Below, piece by piece: positions 1 through 4,825 of a stretch of 9,616 bases of DNA. The notes beneath the pieces were generated by a model. It did no database searches. It was given only the letters and a program-made list of their open reading frames with translations, and was not told the DNA's origin. How positions within the stretch are numbered: the stretch's first letter is position 1; the number at the start of each line of letters is the position of its first letter. This DNA comes from UBA1822 sp963634795 (GTDB lineage: Bacteria; Bacillota; Negativicutes; Veillonellales; Dialisteraceae): contig CAVHDO010000056.1 in the NCBI GenBank assembly GCA_963634795.1, positions 1-9,616 on the forward strand. Reading direction: 5' to 3'. Both the position numbers and the translations under genes were made by a program.

Positions 1-2
1 GT

Positions 3-74
3 CCCGGCTGCGTGACGGATCAGGAATGCCCGGAAGAAAATTTGCGCGCCGCGCGCCGGGCTGTGGAGGTTTGA
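3..74 (+). CDS. Possible 3' end of an upstream protein gene (partial)
   Basis: The third plus-strand frame is open from the window edge to a TGA at 72-74 and would encode 23 residues, beginning PGCVTDQECPEENL and ending RAVEV. Codon use resembles the genes further on, and two strong hairpins follow at once, as expected at the end of a transcription unit. The fragment is too short to assign to a family, and an open stretch of this size could occur by chance. Confidence 0.4.
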   Translation, partial: PGCVTDQECPEENLRAARRAVEV

Positions 75-116
75 GGAAATATTCGGATTCCGTGGCGATG
101 GAATCCGAATATTTCC
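75..116. repeat. Perfect 17-bp inverted repeat with 8-nt loop
   Basis: Arms at 75-91 and 100-116 are exact reverse complements around the loop GTGGCGAT. It starts directly after the putative stop at 72-74. No T-run follows on either strand, so alone it is not a textbook intrinsic terminator. It may stabilise an RNA 3' end or block exonucleases ahead of the terminator hairpin that follows. Confidence 0.8.
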
Positions 117-120
117 AAAT

Positions 121-168
121 AAAAGAGCTGCATAGAAAATGATTTCGCATTTTCTATGCAGCTCTTTT
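121..168. terminator. Bidirectional-looking intrinsic terminator, 21-bp perfect stem
   Basis: Arms 121-141 and 148-168 are exact complements around the loop ATTTCG. The stem begins with AAAA and ends with TTTT, so a U-tract forms on the transcript of either strand. It most likely ends the gene cut off at the left edge. Confidence 0.8.
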
Positions 169-197
169 CTATTAAGTTTGCGCGTGGCGCGTTCCTG

Positions 198-263
198 TTA
201 GCCCTCTTTTGAAAGAGGGTGGTCCGAAGGACCGGGAGATAGAATGCGCCGTAGGTGCATAAT
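198..263 (+). repeat. Composite REP-like hairpin element, copy A
   Basis: The order is TTAGCC, then a hairpin CCCTCTTT/AAAGAGGG, then GGTGG, a short hairpin GGTCC-GAA-GGACC, the linker GGGAGATAG and a third hairpin around ATGCGCC...GTGCAT. A second copy with the same order but different stem sequences lies inverted at 911-972. Compensating stem changes between copies suggest that structure is kept rather than sequence. No coding potential is seen. Confidence 0.6.
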
Positions 264-367
264 TTCTTGCGAAAGTTTCGCGGCGCGGGTGATTTTGCTG
301 TGCAAAATGCGGCTTGCGCCGCGTGGCATTTTCGGCGCGTGCCGCCGGAACTCTTTACAGCACTTCA

Positions 368-397
368 TTCTCTTTCTTCCCCGGGGAAGAAAGAGAA
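368..397. repeat. Perfect 30-bp palindrome without a loop
   Basis: The left half TTCTCTTTCTTCCCC (368-382) is followed immediately by its exact reverse complement (383-397). It sits just outside the larger inverted repeat at 403-563. Possible roles are a cruciform, a protein-binding site or a terminal piece of a mobile repeat; the sequence does not decide between them. Confidence 0.75.
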
Positions 398-402
398 CTG
401 AC

Positions 403-563
403 GGGTGAGGCCTCTTCGGCCGAAGAATCCGAGGGGCTCGGAATTTTTCCCGATGCTGCGTCAAGCGGCGGCTTACATAGGCTCGCTATGCTCGCCACCG
501 CTTTCCTTGCCTCGGAAAAAATTCCTATGAGCCCCTCGGATAACGGCCGAAGAGGTCTCACCC
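403..563. repeat. 161-bp imperfect inverted repeat forming one long hairpin
   Basis: The left arm from 403 (GGGTGAGGCCTCTTCGGCCG) matches the reverse complement of the right arm ending at 563 (GGGTGAGACCTCTTCGGCCG). Pairing continues inward through TCCGAGGGGCTC, GGAATTTTT and AAGCGG-GGC to a small hairpin CATAG-gctcg-CTATG at 476-490. Only small bulges and mismatches interrupt it. No transposase-like reading frame lies inside. A miniature non-autonomous element or a structured RNA are both possible. Confidence 0.7.
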
Positions 564-600
564 TGCAAGAGAAAGAAACCGCCGCCAGGGCAAGACAATT

Positions 601-635
601 AGCAGTTAGCAGTTAGCAGTTAGCAATTAGCAGTT
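601..635 (+). repeat. Heptad array, five AGCAGTT-type units
   Basis: Units at 601, 608, 615, 622 and 629 read AGCAGTT four times and AGCAATT once, in strict 7-bp phase. Related units occur in the opposite orientation at 716-743 and 2865-2892. Confidence 0.85.
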
Positions 636-715
636 GGCTCAGCTGTTTCTTGTTTGGCTTTTGCGGCGTTTGTAGTTCTCGCTGTATAAAAAAATGCGCG
701 AAGCGCGTACCTGTA

Positions 716-743
716 CTGCTCACTGCTCACTACTCATTGCTAA
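716..743 (-). repeat. Heptad array, four CTGCTCA-type units
   Basis: Plus-strand units are CTGCTCA, CTGCTCA, CTACTCA and TTGCTAA. Read on the minus strand they are TTAGCAA, TGAGTAG and two TGAGCAG. The preceding block, AATGCG, a GCGCGAAGCGC-type hairpin and ACCTG (about 694-713), has the same order as the block before the array at 2865-2892. Confidence 0.75.
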
Positions 744-802
744 CTTTTATTGGCGCGGACCTCGGCGAGTTTTGCACAGGCGGGCCTCCTTACAGCGGGA
801 AC

Positions 803-837
803 AGCTTGGAGCCGTGAGCCGGGAGCTTGGAGCGCAC
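803..837 (+). repeat. Heptad array, five AGC-type units
   Basis: Five exact 7-bp steps: AGCTTGG, AGCCGTG, AGCCGGG, AGCTTGG, AGCGCAC. The first three bases are constant and the rest vary. It is followed ten bases later by an AGAC-type array, an order repeated inverted at 1090-1183. Confidence 0.8.
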
Positions 838-847
838 AAAGATATCA

Positions 848-876
848 AGACGTCAGATAGTCAGACATCAGACGTC
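848..876 (+). repeat. Heptad array, four AGAC-type units
   Basis: The units are AGACGTC, AGATAGTC (one base longer), AGACATC and AGACGTC. An inverted counterpart at 1090-1118 also has three 7-mers and one 8-mer. Confidence 0.8.
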
Positions 877-910
877 AGATTTTAGCGGTGTCGCTTCGCG
901 ACATTTTTAT

Positions 911-972
911 ATTGCGCCTTCGGCGTCCCATCATCCGGCGCTTCGCGCCACCTTCCTCCAAAGGAAGGCTAA
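911..972 (-). repeat. Composite REP-like hairpin element, copy B
   Basis: Read on the minus strand from 972: TTAGCC, hairpin CTTCCTTTGGAGGAAG, GGTGG, a GCGAAGCGC hairpin, a short linker and a GACGCCGAAGGCGC hairpin. The order is that of the element at 198-263, in the opposite orientation and with different stem sequences. Confidence 0.6.
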
Positions 973-979
973 ATCGGTG

Positions 980-1024
980 GCGGCCTCCGGCCGCATTTTA
1001 TAATAAATCGCGCGAAGCGCTTCC
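980..1024. repeat. GC palindrome pair, inverted copy of 2811-2854
   Basis: GCGGCC-TCC-GGCCGC at 980-994, an AT-rich spacer ATTTTATAATAAAT and the palindromic CGCGCGAAGCGCTTCC at 1009-1024. The reverse complement matches 2811-2854 almost base for base except in the spacer. Both copies adjoin AGC-type heptads on the same side. Confidence 0.8.
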
Positions 1025-1030
1025 GCTTTT

Positions 1031-1057
1031 AAGCTCCCGGCTCGCGGCTCCAAGCTT
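1031..1057 (-). repeat. Heptad array, AGC-type, inverted
   Basis: On the minus strand the units are AGCTTGG, AGCCGCG, AGCCGGG and a partial AGCTT. It adjoins the palindrome block 980-1024, as the array 2773-2807 adjoins 2811-2854. Confidence 0.75.
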
Positions 1058-1089
1058 CTCGCGCCTGACAAAAAAGCCAATCGCGCTCT

Positions 1090-1118
1090 GAAGTCTGACC
1101 GTCTGATGTCTGACGTCT
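1090..1118 (-). repeat. Heptad array, AGAC-type, inverted
   Basis: On the minus strand: AGACGTC, AGACATC, AGACGGTC and AGACTTC. It mirrors 848-876. Confidence 0.8.
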
Positions 1119-1134
1119 TGACCTCTATGAGACG

Positions 1135-1183
1135 ACGCGCTTCAAGCTCGTCGCTCCCGGCTCCTGGCTCCGGGCTCCTTGCT
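1135..1183 (-). repeat. Heptad array, seven AGC-type units, inverted
   Basis: On the minus strand: AGCAAGG, AGCCCGG, AGCCAGG, AGCCGGG, AGCGACG, AGCTTGA, AGCGCGT, exactly 49 bp. With 1090-1118 it forms the inverted counterpart of 803-876. It ends ten bases from the rpsT terminator. Confidence 0.85.
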
Positions 1184-1192
1184 TTGGCGCAA

Positions 1193-1237
1193 TAAAAAAC
1201 GACCGCAATGGAAATGATTTCCTTTGCGGTCGTTTTG
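1193..1237 (-). terminator. Intrinsic terminator of rpsT
   Basis: On the minus strand a 13-bp stem (1224-1236 with 1196-1208) continues after one T-T mismatch into a GGAAA/TTTCC stem with a 3-nt loop. The U-rich tail is the complement of 1193-1199. It starts 15 bases after the rpsT stop codon. Confidence 0.9.
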
Positions 1238-1251
1238 CTTGGCAAGAAAAA

Positions 1252-1611
1252 TTATTCTTTTTCTTCCTGTTGTTCTTCGAGCTGTTCCTTGTAAGCCTCT
1301 TTCTTGGCTTCCTTGGCTGCTTCGGCTTCCGCCTTCAATTCCGCGGCCTTTTCGGCAGCGATTGCGGCATTGACACGTGCATTCAGACGGGATTTTTTAC
1401 GAGCAGCGGTATTCTTATGGAGAACACCTTTCTGTGCGGCTGTGTCGATCACGCTTTGCGCGGCGCGGAGAGCTTCGTCTTTGGCGTCCGTGTTCGCGGC
1501 GGCGACAGCTTTTTTCACAGCGGTGTGGATTTTCGATTTGGTGGCAGAATTGACTGCATGTCTCGCTGCGTCTTTTTTCATCGTCTTGATATTGGATTTA
1601 ATCTGCGGCAA
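1252..1611 (-). CDS. rpsT: 30S ribosomal protein S20, with C-terminal extension
   Basis: S20 binds 16S rRNA early in 30S subunit assembly. The product begins PQIKSNIKTMKKDAARHA and continues with the basic helices typical of S20 (AAARK-like stretch KNTAARKKSRLNARVN). I place the start at the TTG at 1611, because GGGAGGTG (1625-1618) lies six bases before it and S20 proteins normally start MPQIKS. An upstream in-frame ATG at 1638 would overlap the ribosome binding site and add nine non-conserved residues. The protein is 119 aa, against about 85-90 usual for the family. The extra 30 or so residues form an Ala/Glu/Lys-rich tail ending EEQQEEKE, probably a charged helix. It has its own promoter and terminator, on the minus strand after the tRNA pair. 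Confidence 0.95.
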   Translation of the reverse strand: MPQIKSNIKTMKKDAARHAVNSATKSKIHTAVKKAVAAANTDAKDEALRAAQSVIDTAAQKGVLHKNTAARKKSRLNARVNAAIAAEKAAELKAEAEAAKEAKKEAYKEQLEEQQEEKE

Positions 1612-1650
1612 TGGTTTCACCTCCCGTCTTTTTGTCATTCATACCAAAGT

Positions 1651-1679
1651 ATTCTATCACGCTTTTCCGTTTCTTGCAA
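1651..1679 (-). promoter_or_regulatory. rpsT promoter (sigma-70 type)
   Basis: On the minus strand, -35 TTGCAA (1679-1674), a 17-bp spacer and -10 TAGAAT (1656-1651). Transcription would start near 1644, about 33 bases before the TTG start of rpsT. Confidence 0.75.
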
Positions 1680-1726
1680 GAAATTTTGAGCACGGAATTC
1701 TGTTTCTTTCATTTTTCGGAAGAAAC

Positions 1727-1750
1727 AAAAAAAACAGCCCATCGGCTGTC
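1727..1750 (-). terminator. Intrinsic terminator of the tRNA pair
   Basis: On the minus strand the stem ACAGCC-GATG-GGCTGT (1749-1734) is followed by eight T residues (complement of 1727-1734). It lies just past the CCA end of tRNA-Gly. Confidence 0.9.
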
Positions 1751-1753
1751 TTT

Positions 1754-1827
1754 TGGAGCGGGTGAAGGGAATCGAACCCTCGTAACCAGCTTGGAAGGCT
1801 GGCGCTCTACCATTGAGCTACACCCGC
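1754..1827 (-). tRNA. tRNA-Gly (anticodon TCC)
   Basis: The minus strand folds as a full cloverleaf. The acceptor stem is GCGGGTG/CACCCGC, with discriminator T and encoded CCA. The anticodon arm is CCAGC-CTTCCAA-GCTGG, giving TCC, which reads GGA and GGG codons. The T arm is GAGGG-TTCGATT-CCCTT. It is second in a two-tRNA transcript, separated by five bases from tRNA-Pro. Confidence 0.97.
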
Positions 1828-1832
1828 AAAAA

Positions 1833-1909
1833 TGGTCGGAGCAGCAGGATTTGAACCTGCGACCCCTTGGTCCCGAACCAAGTGCGCTACCAAACTGCGC
1901 TATGCCCCG
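1833..1909 (-). tRNA. tRNA-Pro (anticodon CGG)
   Basis: Minus-strand cloverleaf with acceptor CGGGGCA/TGCTCCG (one G-U pair), discriminator A and encoded CCA. The anticodon arm CTTGG-TTCGGGA-CCAAG gives CGG, which reads the CCG codon. The T arm is GCAGG-TTCAAAT-CCTGC. It is the first gene of the transcript from the promoter at 1922-1950. CCG codons are frequent in the neighbouring genes, so this isoacceptor fits the host. Confidence 0.97.
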
Positions 1910-1921
1910 ATAACGAAAAAC

Positions 1922-1950
1922 ATTATAGCAGATGGATTTTGCTTTGTCAA
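1922..1950 (-). promoter_or_regulatory. Full-consensus sigma-70 promoter of the tRNA pair
   Basis: On the minus strand, -35 TTGACA (1950-1945), a 17-bp spacer and -10 TATAAT (1927-1922). Both hexamers and the spacing match the consensus exactly. Start expected near 1915, a few bases before tRNA-Pro. Confidence 0.9.
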
Positions 1951-2085
1951 AAAAATTTTCGCCGCCCCGACCGGAAACGGAAAGGAGTCGCAGTGCTTTT
2001 GTCTTACGTTTCTTTTATTATTCGGAAAAATCTATTATAATGAAGGAAATATTTTTTGAAACGTATTTTTGAAAAGGGAAAATAT

Positions 2086-2751
2086 ATGCTGACAAAAAAG
2101 ATGACGTCGGGGCCGGTGGGCGAACTTTTGGAACATTTGGAGGCGTTCACGGTTTTGGCGAAGGAGGGGCGCGTCCGGTTTCGCGGGAAAAAAGATGTCG
2201 GCGCGATTTTTGTGAAATTGGATCGGACGGGATATTTGTTTCAGCAGGCGACGTCCGGGACGATGTACGATTATCGGCGCAAAATTGAAAGAAATGTGTG
2301 GAATGCGGCGATTTGCGAATACGATACGTACATGGAGCAGCTGAAGGCGGCGCTCTTGGCCGCGGTGGATGAAGCGGAGCAGTCGGCGGAGACGAAAGAG
2401 GAAACGCCGGAGGAAACGGCGGCGCAGGAAGCAGAAGAAGAATTGCCCTTGAAAGAGCTCATGGCGCGTGCCGAAGCGGCGGACGCGGCGGAGGAAGCGG
2501 CGCAGAGCGAGGAAGCGCTTCGTGAGGCGGCGGAAAAAGAAAAATCGGCGGCGACGACGAAAATGACGGAAGCGGATTGCCGCGAGCTGTGGAGAATTTA
2601 TCGCGCGATGCTGACGGAGTACAAAGCGATGAAGCATATCGCCGACCGCTGGATTGCCAACAACCCGGAAAAAGGCTGCCTCGGTGTGACGCTGGGCCTC
2701 TTCGCCCTGCCTCTTATTTCCGCGGGTGCATTGGCGTGGATCTTTCTGTAA
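2086..2751 (+). CDS. Hypothetical acidic protein with C-terminal membrane anchor
   Basis: A 221-residue protein that I do not recognise. Residues 1-80 form a mixed domain (GELLEHLEAF, VRFRGKK, VGAIFVKLDRTGYLF, YRRKIERNVWNAA). About 85-165 is an Ala/Glu-rich, probably coiled-coil stretch. Then follow TEADCRELWRIYRAML and, at the very end (about 199-221), one hydrophobic segment GVTLGLFALPLISAGALAW with nothing after it. This arrangement suggests a tail-anchored protein with a cytoplasmic body; that is inference. I prefer the ATG at 2086, with AAGGGA six bases before it, over a TTG at 2056, since a TATAAT-like -10 at 2036-2041 would start the RNA near 2048. Its gene stands alone: the tRNA promoter diverges on the left, and repeats separate it from acpS. 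Codon use matches its neighbours. Confidence 0.8.
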   Translation: MLTKKMTSGPVGELLEHLEAFTVLAKEGRVRFRGKKDVGAIFVKLDRTGYLFQQATSGTMYDYRRKIERNVWNAAICEYDTYMEQLKAALLAAVDEAEQSAETKEETPEETAAQEAEEELPLKELMARAEAADAAEEAAQSEEALREAAEKEKSAATTKMTEADCRELWRIYRAMLTEYKAMKHIADRWIANNPEKGCLGVTLGLFALPLISAGALAWIFL

Positions 2752-2772
2752 AATCGTTTTTGAATTTGAATA

Positions 2773-2807
2773 AGCTGTGAGCGGGGAGCTTGGAGCTTGG
2801 AGCGGAA
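2773..2807 (+). repeat. Heptad array, five AGC-type units
   Basis: AGCTGTG, AGCGGGG, AGCTTGG, AGCTTGG, AGCGGAA in exact 7-bp phase, starting 22 bases after the hypothetical gene's stop. It leads into the palindrome pair at 2811-2854. Confidence 0.85.
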
Positions 2808-2810
2808 AGA

Positions 2811-2854
2811 GGAAGCGCTTCGCGCGATTTTTATAAAATGCGGCCGGAGGCCGC
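2811..2854. repeat. GC palindrome pair, inverted copy of 980-1024
   Basis: GGAAGCGCTTCGCGCG (2811-2826), an AT spacer and GCGGCC-GGA-GGCCGC (2840-2854). It is nearly identical to the reverse complement of 980-1024, showing a dispersed repeat family with two inverted copies about 1.8 kb apart. Confidence 0.8.
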
Positions 2855-2864
2855 GCACCTGAAC

Positions 2865-2892
2865 TTCTCACTGCTAACTTCTCACTGCTAAC
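2865..2892 (-). repeat. Heptad array before acpS
   Basis: Plus-strand units TTCTCAC, TGCTAAC, TTCTCAC, TGCTAAC: a 14-bp unit repeated exactly twice, built of two heptads. On the minus strand these are AGTTAGC and AGTGAGA, kin to the array at 601-635. It ends eight bases before the acpS ribosome binding site, so it lies in the leader of that operon. Confidence 0.85.
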
Positions 2893-2909
2893 TGTTCCCC
2901 GGAGGTTCT

Positions 2910-3305
2910 ATGCTTCTCATCGGTCTGGACTTATGCGAAATCGATCGCTTTGCGCGGATTTCGGAAAGATTTCCTCGGCGCCTTCTTCGCATTTTCACGG
3001 AGGAGGAGCTTTCGCATGCCCAGAAGCGGGGGCGCGGCGCGGCGGCGTCGTACGCGGCTTTTTGGGCAGCGCGGGAAGCGGCGGTGAAAGCTTTGGGCTC
3101 AGGATTTACCGGCGGCGTTTCTTGGCGGGACGCTTCGGTTTCTTTTACTGCATCCGGCGCGCCGCGTCTCATCTTGTCGGGGATGCTCGCAAAAAAAGCG
3201 GCGGCGCTGGGTGTGACGGATATTTCCTTGTCGCTGACACATGAAAAAGGTATGGCGGCGGCGGTCGTGGTCATGGGAGGAAATTATGCAAATTGTAACG
3301 GTTAA
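2910..3305 (+). CDS. acpS: Holo-[acyl-carrier-protein] synthase
   Basis: Transfers 4'-phosphopantetheine from coenzyme A to the serine of acyl carrier protein, activating it for fatty acid synthesis in the cytoplasm. The 131-aa product has the family's marks in order: IGLDLCEIDR with the metal-binding Asp7, FTEEEL at 29-33, WAAREAAVKALG with Glu56 and Lys60 matching the usual (A)AKEAxxKA motif (its first Lys replaced by Arg), and the C-terminal SLTHEKGMAAAVVV. Length is normal for AcpS. GGAGG at 2901-2905 supports the ATG at 2910. The 3' end overlaps the start of nnr by 20 bases in a different frame, so the two are probably co-translated. The acpS-nnr pair is common in Bacillota. No clear promoter is seen; the leader is made of repeats. 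Confidence 0.95.
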   Translation: MLLIGLDLCEIDRFARISERFPRRLLRIFTEEELSHAQKRGRGAAASYAAFWAAREAAVKALGSGFTGGVSWRDASVSFTASGAPRLILSGMLAKKAAALGVTDISLSLTHEKGMAAAVVVMGGNYANCNG

Positions 3306-4821
3306 GGATATGCAACGGTGGGAGACTTTTGCGGAAGAATATATCGGTCTTTCGCAAGCAACGCTCATGGAATCGGCCGGTAGGGCGGTGGCGAGAGAAA
3401 TTTTGTCTCGGGTGAAAGAGCGACCGTTTCGGGCAGTCATCGTGTGCGGGACGGGAAATAACGGCGGCGACGGTTTTGTATGCGCTCGCGCGCTGTGCAA
3501 CGCGGGCGCTTATGTGCATGTCCTTCTTTTGGGAGATCCGGAGCGACTCAAAGGCGCGGCGAGCGTTTATTTTCAAGGTTTGGATTTCGTGTGGGTTTCT
3601 GTGACTGTCATACAGAAAGCGGACGAGGCGCTGCCGCATATTTCCGATGCGGATGTCGTCGTGGACGCTTTGATTGGGACAGGACTTTCGGGCTCCCCCA
3701 GTACCGAGAAGGCGAAATTGATTGAAATGATGAATGGTGCCCCCGGACTTTTGGTTTCCATCGATGTGCCGAGCGGTGTCATCGCGGATACGGGAGCCGT
3801 TTCGGGCTCGACGGTGCAGGCGGATGTGACAGTCGCATTGGGCGGATTGAAGCGAGCGCACGTGCTTTCGCCGGCGGCTGAATTTTGCGGAGATATCGCG
3901 TTTTCAGACATTGGCCTTCCGGAGAAAAGAGGACGAAAGAAAGCGGTTTTCTTTGTAGATCGAGAGAGGATAGCGCATAAGCTTCCGGAGCGGGATCGCC
4001 GGGCGCACAAAGGGGAGAACGGATTTGTCGGCATCATTGCGGGCTCGGCGGATATGGCGGGCGCGGGACTTTTGGCGGCGCAGGGAGCGCTGTATGCGGG
4101 CGCCGGAAAAGTCGAGCTCTTGACGACGAAATCGGTGGCGCAGTCTTTGGCCGGGCGCATTCCGGAAGTGATGGTGCGCGGCGTGGCGGCCGGTGATGCG
4201 TTTTCGCCGGAGGATTTGGAAACGGTGGAAAAAGCCATCGAGGCTTACGATGCCGTTGTCATCGGTCCGGGACTTTCGCGCGCGGAGGAAACGCAGGATT
4301 TCGTCGCGGCGTTGCTGCCGAAATTCATGGAACTTACGAAGCCGACCGTGGTGGATGCGGATGCGCTCTATGCGATCGCCATGCGGCACATCGATCTTTC
4401 GACGCTTTTGGGACAATTTGTGTTGACGCCGCATGTGGGAGAATTTTCCCTCCTTTCCGGTCTTTCGCCGGAGGAAATAGAAGAAAAGCGGATTGATGTC
4501 GCGATTTCCTTTGCGAAAGAAACGGGCATGACTTTGGTTCTGAAAGGTGCGCCGACGGTGACTGCGGATTTTGTTGGGACGGCGTTTGTAAACAGTACCG
4601 GCAATCCGGGAATGGCGACAGGCGGCATGGGCGATACGCTCTCCGGCATCATTGCGGCGCTCGCCGGGCAAGGGGTGTTTATTATGGACGCGGCGTATGT
4701 CGGCGTGTATTGGCATGGTCTCGCCGGTGATTTGCTGGCGAAAACGACGCCGATTGGATTCACGGCCGGCGATTTGGCGCGGAAACTTCCCGAGGCGCGG
4801 GCGCTGATGGAAAAGGAGTAA
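3286..4821 (+). CDS. nnr: Bifunctional NAD(P)H-hydrate repair enzyme (epimerase + ADP-dependent dehydratase)
   Basis: Repairs damaged NAD(P)HX: the N-terminal half epimerises the R and S hydrates, and the C-terminal half dehydrates the S form using ADP. The 511-aa length is usual for the fused protein. The YjeF_N domain (about 1-215) shows CGTGNNGGDGF at 54-64, DALIGTGLSG and SIDVPSGVIADTG. The ribokinase-like domain (about 230-511) shows HKGENGFVGIIAGS, GALYAGAGKVELLT, VVDADALYAI, LTPHVGEF, LKGAPTVT and the signature NPGMATGGMGDTLSG. The start at 3286 has GGGAGG five bases upstream and gives the usual N-terminus MQIVTVKDMQ. An in-frame ATG at 3241 would add a non-conserved Arg/Trp-rich leader. 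It overlaps acpS by 20 bases and is followed four bases later by the next gene. Confidence 0.96.
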   Translation: MQIVTVKDMQRWETFAEEYIGLSQATLMESAGRAVAREILSRVKERPFRAVIVCGTGNNGGDGFVCARALCNAGAYVHVLLLGDPERLKGAASVYFQGLDFVWVSVTVIQKADEALPHISDADVVVDALIGTGLSGSPSTEKAKLIEMMNGAPGLLVSIDVPSGVIADTGAVSGSTVQADVTVALGGLKRAHVLSPAAEFCGDIAFSDIGLPEKRGRKKAVFFVDRERIAHKLPERDRRAHKGENGFVGIIAGSADMAGAGLLAAQGALYAGAGKVELLTTKSVAQSLAGRIPEVMVRGVAAGDAFSPEDLETVEKAIEAYDAVVIGPGLSRAEETQDFVAALLPKFMELTKPTVVDADALYAIAMRHIDLSTLLGQFVLTPHVGEFSLLSGLSPEEIEEKRIDVAISFAKETGMTLVLKGAPTVTADFVGTAFVNSTGNPGMATGGMGDTLSGIIAALAGQGVFIMDAAYVGVYWHGLAGDLLAKTTPIGFTAGDLARKLPEARALMEKE

Positions 4822-4825
4822 AAAA

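Noticed and set aside
314..616. Open frames on both strands across the 161-bp inverted repeat
   Set aside because: Openness on both strands follows from the palindromic, GC-rich sequence; no conserved motif or start signal is visible.
694..1091. Short plus-strand open frames at 694-885 and 888-1091
   Set aside because: They run through heptad arrays and palindromes, have no ribosome binding sites and yield Arg/Ser-rich peptides.
601..1183. CRISPR array
   Set aside because: The units are only 7 bp, contiguous and without spacers, and no cas genes are present.
2035..2871. Long minus-strand open frame opposite the hypothetical gene
   Set aside because: Its translation is an Arg/Phe-rich low-complexity product that also runs through the repeat block at 2773-2854. 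There is no ribosome binding site or family motif. The plus-strand gene has normal codon use.
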